A model generated the notes under the pieces. That model worked only from the letters and a program-made list of their open reading frames with translations. It ran no database searches and was not told the DNA's origin. From assembly GCA_033675265.1 (NCBI GenBank), contig JAUJYZ010001397.1, positions 28,188 through 92,187 on the forward strand: a DNA stretch of 64,000 nt, written 5' to 3'. A program made the position numbers and the translations under genes. This DNA is from Actinostola sp. cb2023. Its lineage: Eukaryota > Cnidaria > Anthozoa > Actiniaria > Actinostolidae. Shown one piece after another: positions 31,280 through 41,098 of the stretch. Position 1 is the stretch's first letter, and every line of letters starts with the position of its first letter.

Positions 31280-31687
31280 ATGGCTGCAATAGCAATGATG
31301 GTTGCTGGGGCTGTTCTGAATGCTACTGCCTTCACAGGCTCAATGTATTTAGCGAAAGCTCTAAGTTCTAAGAAACATATTGATGAAGAGAAAATTCGAC
31401 ATGATAAGGCTCTTGAAAAATACCAACAAGATATGGGTGAATTTGAAAAGAAGCGTCAGCAGTATCAAGATTGGCTTACAACACGTTATATGAACAAAAA
31501 ATTAGCGGATGGTAACTTACATGATACGGATTACGCATTCGCGTTATACTCAAAGACTCATCCTGATTTTAAAGAACCTCAATTTTCTGATTATTATAAA
31601 CCTAGCAACAAACATAAGCAATATCAAATGATGTATGTTGGTGGCGGGATGCTGACAGCTGGTTATCTAGCATCAAAAATTATATAA
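31280..31687 (+). CDS. Polinton two-helix membrane protein
   Basis: 135 residues. N-terminal hydrophobic segment AAIAMMVAGAVLNATAFTG, a charged helical middle (EEKIRHDKALEKYQQDMGEFEKKRQQ is one heptad-like stretch read in two parts), and a C-terminal hydrophobic stretch MMYVGGGMLTAGYLAS. Preceded by TATAATATAATG. Intact. No known family; layout suggests a membrane-associated structural protein. Confidence 0.65.
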   Translation: MAAIAMMVAGAVLNATAFTGSMYLAKALSSKKHIDEEKIRHDKALEKYQQDMGEFEKKRQQYQDWLTTRYMNKKLADGNLHDTDYAFALYSKTHPDFKEPQFSDYYKPSNKHKQYQMMYVGGGMLTAGYLASKII

Positions 31688-31691
31688 TATA

Positions 31692-33710
31692 ATGGAAGGA
31701 GGAGATGTAGATATGGATCCTTTAGGCGAAGGAGCTGAAGATATCAACACTGATGAGAGGCAACCGCTTATTACTAGAGAACAATATTCTATGGGAAAGC
31801 GGTGGGTACAGGCGTGGAAGGCAGGATGGCGGCCGAATATGCCTTGGTCACCATCAACCCCTCGGGGCAATAATGAAGAATCTGAATTTCCACGGGCGGA
31901 AAATATTGAGTTGCAAGATCGTTCTGAGGTTGAAGAAATGGTGAGCTTTAGTGAAGTAGAAGATAAATTAGTAAAACTGCGGGGTGATAAAGAAGATATA
32001 GAGCATAACGATTCAATTCCCGACGAGGTAAGGGGAGTCGGCTTAAGAGATAATACGGTAATGACGGAGTTGCTAGAAGGTAAAGAAAGAAAGATTACTA
32101 CAGCAGGTAGAAGAATACGTAAACTTTTTCCAGAATGGAATAGGAAAAAAAACACATTTTTATTCGTGGTTGATGAGTACGATAGAACCGCCATTAGTTT
32201 ACCGCGTAAAGGATCAAAAAAGTATTATTTGAATAAAGATGGCGGTTGGAATGAAAAACCTCCAGACAAAATACTGGAAGGATTAGGTAGATCTGCTGAA
32301 GAAATCCAAGAATATGATGATGCGAAAACAGAAGTTGACTCATTATTTCCCGACAATAAGATTACTATAGAAAAGGGCTTTGATCTTCGATATAATGAGG
32401 GTGAAATAGAAATTACTAATGCTGGAAAGTGGCATCGTTTATACAATAAAAAAGGTAGTTTAAACCATAAATTACCAAATAAAATTATGAATGCTTTAGG
32501 TCGCTCTGCAGATGAGATGCTAGCCGCTTTTGTCGATAGGAGGCGGGTTATAGAAGCTAAGCGCGATAGTATAGCCGAAAGAGAGGAGTCAAATAACTTT
32601 GAAATGACTGTGACGCGATTGAGGCAAACGCCGGATGGAAGGCATTTATTACACAGTGTTAAATCAAATCATGAGTTGTCCTCTATGACGGCATCGCGGA
32701 ATGCTCTTTCGTCGGATAAGGTAAAACTTACAGAAGATCTATCCGAAAGCCAACAACTGATACGGGAGATGGAGTCGCAAATTGATGACGCTGCCTTCGT
32801 AAACCATACTAATGAAGAGGCGCTAAACGATATTTATCGGGATTTAGAAACGATGGTGGATGGCGACTCCGCGCGGGAGATTATAAAAGGTTTAGAAAAT
32901 AAAATAAAAAGGTTGGAGAATAATGAGGACAGGGTTAGACTTACTAATATTATAGAAAACTATAAGAGGCAAACTGATGTAGGTGCTATAGGGAGTAATC
33001 GGCTTATTAATTCCCTTGAAAGCTTTAAAGAAGACTTAAAAAATGAGATAGATAGGCGTATTGCATCTGAAAGGGCTCTAGAAAATCAGATGACCGTTGG
33101 AGCTACAGAGAGAAATAAATTAATTAATAATATAGAGCGTGAAAAGACGCACAGCGCTGCTCTTGAAGGGCAGATATCAGATCTTACTTCAGAACTTGAT
33201 GGTAGGCAAGATGAAGTAAGAAGGTTGAGACGGGAGATAGAAAGCGCCGAAGTTAGCGGTGAGCCGGTTGCTAACAGCCAAAGAATACGTGAGCTAACTG
33301 AGGAAAACAATAGGCTTAGAGAGCAGGATCAGGCGCTTGCCAACGAGGAGGAGCGGATAGATGAGCAAACTGAAGTCATAGAAGAAAGACTGCCTTTGAA
33401 GGAACGTGTAAAACGTATTTTTAAAAAATATGGATTCACCGTCTTTGCTATTGTTTCTGCCGTTAGCATAGTCATTGGAGTAATTATTTCTAGTTTAAAA
33501 TCTGGGCTATCTTCGGTTGCGACCGGTGTTGGAAAAGGTTTAAAAACAATAGGCGAAAAATTAGCTCATATATTACCAGGTATGGTAGGGGCGATAGCCT
33601 CCTTTATATTTAAAACTGCCGGTCAGGCTATTGGCTTCCTTGCTAAGCATGCCTGGCTATTGATAGTAGCCGTTGTTTTGTATGTCGTTGAAAGATATAA
33701 AAAGAAATAA
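31692..33710 (+). CDS. Large coiled-coil protein with C-terminal membrane region
   Basis: 672 residues, the largest intact gene of the element. An acidic N terminus is followed by a short module that occurs twice: LNKDGGWNEKPPDKILEGLG with RSAEEI (about 180-205), and NKKGSLNHKLPNKIMNALGR with SADEM (about 252-278). A long charged coiled-coil region (about 330-560) follows. The C terminus has a glycine-rich hydrophobic segment (FTVFAIVSAVSIVIGVII), an amphipathic stretch rich in G and K (VATGVGKGLKTIGEKLAHIL) and two more hydrophobic segments ending in ERYKKK. This architecture suggests a virion protein that is membrane-anchored or membrane-active; that is inference. I recall similar C termini in unnamed proteins of animal Polintons. 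Starts after TATAATATAATG. Confidence 0.7.
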   Translation: MEGGDVDMDPLGEGAEDINTDERQPLITREQYSMGKRWVQAWKAGWRPNMPWSPSTPRGNNEESEFPRAENIELQDRSEVEEMVSFSEVEDKLVKLRGDKEDIEHNDSIPDEVRGVGLRDNTVMTELLEGKERKITTAGRRIRKLFPEWNRKKNTFLFVVDEYDRTAISLPRKGSKKYYLNKDGGWNEKPPDKILEGLGRSAEEIQEYDDAKTEVDSLFPDNKITIEKGFDLRYNEGEIEITNAGKWHRLYNKKGSLNHKLPNKIMNALGRSADEMLAAFVDRRRVIEAKRDSIAEREESNNFEMTVTRLRQTPDGRHLLHSVKSNHELSSMTASRNALSSDKVKLTEDLSESQQLIREMESQIDDAAFVNHTNEEALNDIYRDLETMVDGDSAREIIKGLENKIKRLENNEDRVRLTNIIENYKRQTDVGAIGSNRLINSLESFKEDLKNEIDRRIASERALENQMTVGATERNKLINNIEREKTHSAALEGQISDLTSELDGRQDEVRRLRREIESAEVSGEPVANSQRIRELTEENNRLREQDQALANEEERIDEQTEVIEERLPLKERVKRIFKKYGFTVFAIVSAVSIVIGVIISSLKSGLSSVATGVGKGLKTIGEKLAHILPGMVGAIASFIFKTAGQAIGFLAKHAWLLIVAVVLYVVERYKKK

Positions 33711-33715
33711 TATAT

Positions 33716-34342
33716 ATGATTCTATACATCAGTAATGAAGCATTTAAAAAAACACTTTTCTTCAAGGAGCCGATTCAATCTTTCAGTAAAATAAGGCTTG
33801 TAAGCTGCCGATTTATAAACAAAACATACAACCTTGCTGAGAATGGGACGATATCGAATGATAGTGATGTTGAGTTGGTGAGTTTTACAAAGGGAAATTA
33901 CACAGCCGACGATATTATAAAAAAGATAAGTGAGGCCAACAAAGGATTTGCTATTATTTTAGCGGATGAAAAATATAAAATTTTCACTAATATTCAACTT
34001 AAATTAAATGATAGTATGGCTAAGTTTTTTGGTATAAGTAAAACAGTAAAAAAACCTGGGCCGGCCGTTGAAGTTTTCATAAAACCAATATTGAGTGAAG
34101 TTTATGCCAATGCTGATATTGTTGATTCAAATGATGTCTATAGCGATGGTGTTAAGTGTAAGATATTTTCTTCTATCGTTCTCAATACAAGTGAGAGAAC
34201 TGACTATTGTCCCAATGAATTATACGTCAAAACGATAAGTGTTGATTATCTAACCTCCCTTAATTTATGGATTACAGACCATGAAAACAAAGTAGTTGAT
34301 AAAAGTTTGTATGAGATTTGCACATGTATAGAAATCACGTAA
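33716..34342 (+). CDS. Candidate minor capsid (penton-like) protein
   Basis: 208 residues, intact, with beta-strand-rich pattern and no membrane segment. ILYISNEAFKKTLFF opens the protein; NYTADDIIKKI and LNDSMAKFFGISKT form a helix-strand unit; KCKIFSSIVLNTSERTDY follows. Polintons usually carry a minor capsid protein (PX) of about this size next to structural genes, and this is the best candidate. No penton signature is visible, so the call is by size, location and strand pattern. ATG 33716 lies in AATATATATG. Confidence 0.4.
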   Translation: MILYISNEAFKKTLFFKEPIQSFSKIRLVSCRFINKTYNLAENGTISNDSDVELVSFTKGNYTADDIIKKISEANKGFAIILADEKYKIFTNIQLKLNDSMAKFFGISKTVKKPGPAVEVFIKPILSEVYANADIVDSNDVYSDGVKCKIFSSIVLNTSERTDYCPNELYVKTISVDYLTSLNLWITDHENKVVDKSLYEICTCIEIT

Positions 34343-34347
34343 TATAT

Positions 34348-34938
34348 ATGGACTACAATGAGATTTATCCTGATCTAACAACCGGTGAAAACTTCAGATT
34401 ACACAAAGTAAATACAGTTTTGTCTCAACTAGGGTCAGAAATAAAACATTATGAAAATGTCAGGAAAAAATATGCTAAGATACGCGGAATATTTCATAAA
34501 ACAGCAGTAGCGGCAGAAACTTTGTCTGTAATTTTAACCGGCTCTGGCGTGGCCACAAGTTTAACGGGGCCTGGGATCGTTGTTGGCGTTCCTTTATCAA
34601 CTGTTGGCGGCCTGTTAGGTTTAATATCGGCTAGTTGTACAGTTTTCACGAAAAAACTTACTAAAAAGATAACAAAACATGAAAATACTATTCAGCTTGC
34701 AAAATCAAAAGAAGATAGTATAAGTGATCTTGTATCAAAAGCCTTGAGTAATAACAAGATTGACGAGAAAGAATTTGAGCACATTATGAAGGAGCTTCAA
34801 AAATATGAAACATTGAAAAGCAACATCAGAGTGAAACGAAATAGGGAGCTGTTAAAAAACGATGCTCCGGATGTTCAAAAGTTGAGAGAGGAGCTGAGAA
34901 AGGAGATTGTAGATCAGCTCGTAAATCCAAAGAAGTAA
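34348..34938 (+). CDS. Polinton protein with central glycine-rich hydrophobic segment
   Basis: 196 residues from ATG 34348 (TAATATATATG); an upstream in-frame alternative overlaps the previous gene and is less likely. The N-terminal helix (LSQLGSEIKHYENVRKKYAK) precedes a glycine-rich hydrophobic hairpin (ILTGSGVATSLTGPGIVVGV then GGLLGLISASCTVF), followed by a long charged helical C terminus with an EF-like spacing NNKIDEKEFEHIMKEL. I have seen this layout in unnamed proteins from cnidarian and fish Polintons, but no function is known to me. The hairpin suggests membrane insertion or disruption. Intact. Confidence 0.65.
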   Translation: MDYNEIYPDLTTGENFRLHKVNTVLSQLGSEIKHYENVRKKYAKIRGIFHKTAVAAETLSVILTGSGVATSLTGPGIVVGVPLSTVGGLLGLISASCTVFTKKLTKKITKHENTIQLAKSKEDSISDLVSKALSNNKIDEKEFEHIMKELQKYETLKSNIRVKRNRELLKNDAPDVQKLREELRKEIVDQLVNPKK

Positions 34939-34996
34939 CTTTTTCCTTTGATAGAACGCCCTATGGATTTATTTATAAACTTAGATATGATATAGG

Positions 34997-36394
34997 ATGA
35001 AGTTTGCTGAATTTGTAAAAAAGTACCCAAACTATAACACTAACAGGTTCAGCAATATAAATGGCGATGTTAGATTTTTATTTAATGGGGATGACTATGA
35101 CCCCTTTAAAAATGGAAATCTTGTAAAAACCATGTATGAATTCCCTTCATGGAGAGGTGAGACCCCAAAACCCGAAAATATACATGATTTCCTTGGTGGC
35201 AGGTTTCCAAAAGAATACATGTTAACAAATAAAAAATATCCAATCCCTGCCGTTGCTGTAGATACAGATGTAAATGATGTGGCGGCAATCTTATCAACAC
35301 TGAAAATATTTATTACGCCTGGTAAAAGCTTTGATATCCGCCCTAATGATATTTTTCAACTAACCCCACCATCAGTTTCTACTGTATCTGAGTATAGCTC
35401 CTGGCTTGAAGAATCTAATATGCGTTTCTGGAGCCAACAACTAAACTTTGCTGTATGGTGCGCAACAAGTGGTTGTGGGATTTCATATGATATGTTGTCT
35501 GACACCCAAATTGGATGTTTTTTAAGATTCCACGCGCTTTACACAATTCGATCGATTCTAAGTCAGCTAGAAGTGCCTTTGCCGTGGAATAACACCTTTG
35601 TTTGGAATGGCACTCGATACAACTCTTCTGCTTTGAATAGACTTTGTAATGAGTTTGGCGTTTCAAACAATCCCGATTTCCGTTTTAAAGGTGAATCAAC
35701 AAATGCTGACAAGTTCAGTTTTCATTATACAAGTCCAAAGGATAAGTCTCTTACGGCATATTATCTTTCCACTCATAAAAGTAGAAGTCAGTATAATTGG
35801 TTTGTTCCCCAGTCGTCAAAAGGTCTAACAAAAGCTGGAGTTGCTAGATTAAATAAAAGTATCGAATCCTTTGTTTATTGTATTTTAGGTAGTCAAGTAA
35901 ATACAAGATCCACAATACTAGGAGAATTAGGTTCAGCTATAGAGACTCAAAAGGTGTTTTTACAATTATTTGAAAGTTCTATTATTGAGAGAGATATTTC
36001 CAAAAGCATCCAAAGATATCAACTAGCAATTCAAGAAGCGAAAGTGAAACTTGATTTAGCTATTTCACCTGGCTGTTGGTTGTTGCCGTCGAATCTTGTA
36101 ATAAACACTAATTCAATAATTGGATACAACAATAAATTATTAAAAGCAACCGTGAATATGAAGTTTGGCGTGAATGATATTAATGCTGAAACAAAATCTA
36201 TTGGTATAAAACACATAAGTCATACAACACAACTACCACATCAAAATACAAACATCGCTTTTTTGCAAGAACCCACAAATAAAAAAAATACTGAGGCCGC
36301 TTTTAGTAAACCTACTAGTTCTAATACCCACGGTACTAATCTAGCAACTATAACAATCGGTGCTGCTGGCCTAGCTTGGTATTTATTCCGGTAA
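34997..36394 (+). CDS. Large conserved-looking Polinton protein, C-terminal anchor
   Basis: 465 residues, intact. The N-terminal half is mixed alpha/beta, with WSQQLNFAVWCATSGCGISY and FLRFHALYTIRSILSQLEVP as its most distinctive stretches. The C terminus ends in a single hydrophobic helix (LATITIGAAGLAWYLFR), so it is likely tail-anchored. It sits last in the rightward gene array, after a gap of 58 bases with ATGATATAGGATG before the start. No enzymatic motif is visible. Probably structural, but I cannot assign it. Ends 12 bases into the opposite zinc-finger gene. Confidence 0.7.
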   Translation: MKFAEFVKKYPNYNTNRFSNINGDVRFLFNGDDYDPFKNGNLVKTMYEFPSWRGETPKPENIHDFLGGRFPKEYMLTNKKYPIPAVAVDTDVNDVAAILSTLKIFITPGKSFDIRPNDIFQLTPPSVSTVSEYSSWLEESNMRFWSQQLNFAVWCATSGCGISYDMLSDTQIGCFLRFHALYTIRSILSQLEVPLPWNNTFVWNGTRYNSSALNRLCNEFGVSNNPDFRFKGESTNADKFSFHYTSPKDKSLTAYYLSTHKSRSQYNWFVPQSSKGLTKAGVARLNKSIESFVYCILGSQVNTRSTILGELGSAIETQKVFLQLFESSIIERDISKSIQRYQLAIQEAKVKLDLAISPGCWLLPSNLVINTNSIIGYNNKLLKATVNMKFGVNDINAETKSIGIKHISHTTQLPHQNTNIAFLQEPTNKKNTEAAFSKPTSSNTHGTNLATITIGAAGLAWYLFR

Positions 36395-36643
36395 ACATCG
36401 TCCATTACGCGAATGCCAAAATATTTTATTACAGTCGAATGTTTTAAAATCACAATTAAAACATTTGTATTCCTGGTCGCATGGCGTTTGCCTCTTGCTA
36501 ATATGCAGACTTAATCCCCCCTTTGTTTTAAAAACTCTTTTACACTTCTCACATAGAAAACCTTTTAATGCGATTGCTTTCTTTTTTATGGTATAATCGT
36601 CTTTCATTAACCAATTAATCAACTCTATCAAATCCTTATCCAT
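36383..36643 (-). CDS. Zinc-finger protein starting inside the right terminal repeat
   Basis: 86 residues from ATG 36643, preceded on its strand by AGTATATATGG. It has two cysteine-histidine clusters: CEKCKRVFKTKGGLSLH with a following C, and CFNCDFKTFDCNKIFWH with a final C, which read as two C2H2/C2HC-type zinc fingers. A DNA-binding or regulatory role is plausible. The first third lies in the terminal repeat, so the left end of the element carries a truncated copy of its start (21290 onward). Converges with the 465-residue gene, overlapping it by 12 bases. Confidence 0.65.
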   Translation of the reverse strand: MDKDLIELINWLMKDDYTIKKKAIALKGFLCEKCKRVFKTKGGLSLHISKRQTPCDQEYKCFNCDFKTFDCNKIFWHSRNGRCLPE

Positions 36644-36861
36644 ATATACTACATATTTATCTTCCTAATACTAGCCCACTTTTTACGAATAGAAACCGCG
36701 AAAATGCAACCACTTTGACCCAAAATATAACCCAATACTGGCCCATCTTTTCCCCCCTTTTTCGATCCATTTTTCCGGAGTAGTAGGGGCTAATTTATGA
36801 AAAAAGACTGGGGACCCCCCCACGAATTTAGGTGGGCTAGAGCCCGCCTTTTACTACTACT
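36556..36861 (-). repeat. Right Polinton terminal inverted repeat
   Basis: Mirror of 21072-21377. The first third of the minus-strand zinc-finger gene (start 36643) lies within it. Confidence 0.9.
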
Positions 36862-37855
36862 TTTAGCGATTACATTTGATTATTGCATTTACGGTCAAAA
36901 GTTATTACATTTACTGTCGTTATTACATTTAACGGTGATACAGTTGTGAGAGTCGCATGCACAGAAAATTGTTTATGAACTTAAAGAGAAAGATTGCCAA
37001 ATATTATATCACTTTGTTTGTCCATGCAGGATTTGTAGTCCAGAACTTCAAGTGACCAATCACAATTCACTATGTTTCAGCCATGTATTATCACGTGATG
37101 CGTTTCCCTTCCCTCTTCAATATTTAGCCCATTTCCTCATCAAAACAAGCATTTTTTTGCCCAATATAAATCCCTGTAAAGCCTGCCTTGCAAGTACACG
37201 TGAAGCTGCCAATGGCGTTCTTGCAGTCAGCATCTGTGTCGCACACATCGTTTTAAATTCGTCCACAGCTGAAAGTACAAAAGTTCAATGTACAGCTGTT
37301 TTAATTAACGTTGTCGCTAAACACGTACACTCAACACGACCAAACCGAAAGGTAGCATGGGAAGTGTTGATTGTTCGTTAGTTTCTCAGTGCATAAACAT
37401 GTATAGGTTATTTATGTTATATTGTTCATCAACAACGAACATTAGTGTCAGCGGAGGCATCACCATTCAGTATCGTTGTGACACAAATATGTTCGCACTG
37501 ACGTTACCCATGCTACCTTGCGGTCTTGTCGCGTAGGCTTGAGTGTTAATAAAATATGAAACCAATAATGATATACAAATAATATTACAGCTTTAGAGAT
37601 TCTTTGTGTGTAGGTTTCATTATTTGAAGATCAAGATTTCATCTACACGATTTTAAAGTTTAATATATATGACTCCGAGCTTTAGCGTCAATTAAGCCAT
37701 CAAATAGTGGAATGCTTCATTATCACGTTTACAAAACAACAAACTACATCAGTTTACCGACTGGAGAAGACACATACTGAGAGATATCTCAACCGTGCCT
37801 TGAAAAAGAATTGCGAGAAAACGGGCAAGTGTTGGTGGTTGTCGAGGGAAAATAT
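36862..37855 (+). other. Duplicated non-coding DNA right of the Polinton
   Basis: Matches copy B 54744-55723. No recognisable gene. A frame at 37052-37381 is shared by both copies but has no domain. Inverted words GGTAGCATGGGAAGTG (about 37352) and ACGTTACCCATGCTACC (about 37501) suggest a small foldback of roughly 170 bp. Confidence 0.55.
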
Positions 37856-38669
37856 TTAAGAGCCACTGCCTCTAAATATCGAGAATCGGCGGACAGTTGC
37901 GAAAAATCGAATTTCATTTTATTTCACCAATAGAACCCCTTTGGTGTACCATTTCCAAAAATAGTATCGAAAACTTCAAGAGCTTTTTATTTTCTTCAAA
38001 ATTGAAGAAAGTCGAAATTCCCTCAAAATAGCCTTCGGCCGACGATGACGCGAAGCGAAAATTAAGCATTTTCGATGTGTTCGCGTAAAAAAACCGTCGG
38101 TTGTACGAAACTAATATTTTGCTACATACAAAGGTGTTATTTCCTCTTTCTAAAACACTAATAATCTCTTTGGGATTTTGAATCTAACTATTTCTTTAGA
38201 TCTCTAATTGAGATGCTATCGAAGCATCTGAACGAACGCGTAAAAATTACCTATTTTCAAATCCATCAAACGCTTCTTGGTACATGGAGTTTGAGCTTAA
38301 CAATATATGTATCTTAAAGCTTTACCATTGAACATGACTGTGTATAAATATTATTGATGCAGCTCTAAAACTCTTCCGGTGGGAAGCGTAAACACAGAAC
38401 ATATTCAGTTTACCATTTGGTAATGTGTTACACGTGCATAATGAGACATGAAATTGACAACATAACGTTTTTAATAACACTAGAAATACAACAACAAATA
38501 TACCAAGTTGTAAATATGCTTTGAGTTCTCTTTAATGTTTCTAGGGATTAAATTTTAACTGATTTGATCTTCTGATAAATGTCAAGTGGTTTTGGATTTC
38601 ATTCGTTTTATGTCACGGCGCGCATGTACTAGTATCGGCTTGATCGAGACCAGTAAACATGGAAAGAAC

Positions 38670-38880
38670 CTCTGCTCGCAGGGTAGGACACCACCGACAC
38701 CGGTTCCATTGATATTGGTATTAATATAATGTAATTCGGACACTTTCTATGGCCCCGATGGTGTCCGTAATAACGAGGTTCCATTGTATTGATATAATGT
38801 AATACGGACACTTTCTATGGTCGCAATGGTGTCCCGGCGTAATAACGAGGTTCCATTGTATTGATATAATGTAATACCGG
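38670..38880. repeat. ~75-bp direct repeats before the satellite
   Basis: Two to three copies of a unit containing TTCCATTGTATTGATATAAT and CGGACACTTTCTATGG precede the satellite. They also end in GGTGTCC, linking them to the satellite monomer. Confidence 0.65.
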
Positions 38881-40566
38881 TGTCCAGATCAACCTGTGTC
38901 TGTATTAACTTATGTCTGTATTAACCGGTGTCCCTGTTTTACCGGTGTCCAGATTAACCGGTGTCTGTATTAACCGGTGTCCGTATTCACAGGTGTCCAG
39001 ATTAACCGGTGTCCGTATTAACCGGTGTCTGTATTAACCGGTGCCCTTATTAACCGGTGTCCTTATTAACCGACCGGTGTCTGTATTAACCGGTGTCCTT
39101 ATTAACCGACCGGTGTCTGTATTAATCGGTGTCCTTATTAACCGACCGGTGTCTGTATTAACCGGTGTCCTTATTAACCGACCGGTGTCTGTATTAACCG
39201 GTGTCCTTATTAACCGACCGGTGTCTGTATTAATCGGTGTCCTTATTAACTGACCGGTGTCTGTATTAACCGGTGTCCTTATTAACCGACCGGTGTCTGT
39301 ATTAACCGGTGTCCTTATTAACCGACCGGTGTCTGTATTAACCGGTGTCCTTATTAACCGACCGGTGTCTGTATTAATCGGTGTCCTTATTAACCGACCG
39401 GTGTCTGTATTAACCGGTGTCCTTATTAACCGACCGGTGTCTGTATTAACCGGTGTCCTTATTAACCGATATCCGTATTAATCGGTGTCCTTATTAACCG
39501 ACCGGTGTCTGTATTAATCGGTGTCCTTATTAACCGACCGGTGTCTGTATTAACCGGTGTCCTTATTAACCGACCGGTGTCTGTATTAACCGGTGTCCTT
39601 ATTAACCGACCGGTGTCTGTATTAACCGGTGTCCTTATTAACCGACCGGTGTCTGTATTAATCGGTGTCCTTATTAACCGACCGGTGTCTGTATTAACCG
39701 GTGTCCTTATTAACCGACCGGTGTCTGTATTAATCGGTGTCCTTATTAACTGACCGGTGTCTGTATTAACCGGTGACCTTATTAACCGACCGGTGTCTGT
39801 ATTAACCGGTGTCCTTATTAACCGACCGGTGTCTGTATTAACCGGTGTCCTTATTAACCGACCGGTGTCTGTATTAACCGGTGTCCTTATTAACCGACCG
39901 GTGTCTGTATTAACCGGTGTCCTTATTTAACCGACCGGTGTCTGTATTAACCGGTGTCCTTATTAACCGACCGGTGTTTGTATTAATCGGTGTCCTTATT
40001 AACCGACCGGTGTCTATATTAACCGGTGTCCTTATTAACCGACCGGTGTCTGTATTAACCGGTGTCCTTATTAACCGACCGGTGTCTGTATTAACCGGTG
40101 TCGACCTTATTAACCGACCGGTGTCTGTATTAACCGGTGTCCTTATTAACCGACCGGTGTCTGTATTAACCGGTGTCCTTATTAACCGACCGGTGTCTGT
40201 ATTAACCGGTGTCCTTATTAACCGACCGGTGTCTGTATTAACCGGTGTCCTTATTAACCGACCGGTGTCTGTATTAATCGGTGTCCTTATTAACCGACCG
40301 GTGTCTGTATTAACCGGTGTCCTTATTAACCGACCGGTGTCTGTATTAACCGGTGTCCTTATTAACCGACCGGTGTCTGTATTAACCGGTGTCCTTATTA
40401 ACCGATATCCGTATTAATCGGTGTCCTTATTAACCGACCGGTGTCTGTATTAACCGGTGTCCTTATTAACCGACCGGTGTCTGTATTAACCGGTGTCCGT
40501 ATTAACCGATATCCGTATTAATCGGTGTCCAGATTAACCGGTGCCCTATTAACCGATATCCGTATG
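38880..40566 (+). repeat. ACCGGTGTC satellite block 1 (36-bp higher-order unit)
   Basis: The dominant unit is 36 bp: a 16-bp monomer GTATTAACCGGTGTCC-like plus a 20-bp monomer with an extra CCGA (TTATTAACCGACCGGTGTCT). About forty units occur from 39030 to 40500, with occasional ATCGG variants spaced regularly. Long open frames here (e.g. 39917-40417) encode a 12-residue periodic peptide because 36 is divisible by three; they are not genes. Confidence 0.93.
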
Positions 40567-41098
40567 TTATCATCCCCAATATTTGTTTCAACCAATCACA
40601 ATCGAGAATTCTTCCGTATCAAGACACTCTACTGTCCTGATATTCTACGGTATCAGGACACTCTACTGTCCTGATATCATATATCACGGACAGTTGGTTA
40701 AAATGTGGTTCTAAATAAGAAACCATTGTATTTTTATATTACTTCTGGTCGTTTTAAGGGAAAATATGTTTCATTCAAAAGATAAATAAACGTTTTGAAC
40801 AAAACTGCGAACGATTGAACTTTTCCCGCCACTTCTCAAACTCACGGACGCGTGCCGACAATATGCTAATAAGTTTGTATTTTGAAAAGATCGTCCTCGA
40901 TGTTTTTAGTGAAATTCTTTCATTTCGGCGAAAAGAGTGGGATGATAAATAAATAATCGGTCAATTTTGGTTCGATTCCGCGAAATATCAGGACTCGTTA
41001 GGTCTTGCCATGGGTATTTTGGCGAGACCATGGCTCGACCTAACTCGCCCTGATATTTCGCCGAATCGAACCAAAATTGCCCGATTATATATAATAAT
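40567..41098. repeat. Spacer with foldback between satellite blocks
   Basis: Contains a direct pair of ACACTCTACTGTCCTGATAT (about 40623-40675) and an inverted repeat about 40955-41090 in which AATTTTGGTTCGATTCCGCG is mirrored by CGAATCGAACCAAAATT, with CAGGACT/CGCCCTGATATTTCG inside. No gene. Confidence 0.65.

Larger units (their letters stand above)
21072..36861 (+). mobile_element. Maverick/Polinton virus-like DNA transposon, 15.8 kb
   Basis: Inverted repeats of about 306 bp begin AGTAGTAGTAAAAGGCGGGC and end with the mirror. The flanks share TTTTAG (21066-21071 and 36861-36866), found once in the unoccupied site of copy B (54738-54743). Counting the last T as element gives perfect ends and a 5-bp duplication; counting it as target gives 6 bp, the usual Polinton value. 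The gene set includes protein-primed PolB, rve-type integrase, candidate major capsid protein and FtsK/HerA packaging ATPase, plus a candidate clamp, a VLTF3-like factor and several structural candidates. Genes are tightly packed, often overlapping by one base. Frameshifts in PolB and the VLTF3-like gene and a MITE in a membrane-protein gene show this copy is inactive. No adenain-type protease was found. Confidence 0.95.

Noticed and set aside
37052..37381. 109-codon frame found in both duplication copies
   Set aside because: Shared only because the DNA is duplicated; no domain or splice context.
39041..40417. Long open frames encoding a 12-residue periodic peptide
   Set aside because: The frames exist because the 36-bp satellite unit is divisible by three and stop-free; no start context or non-repeat sequence.
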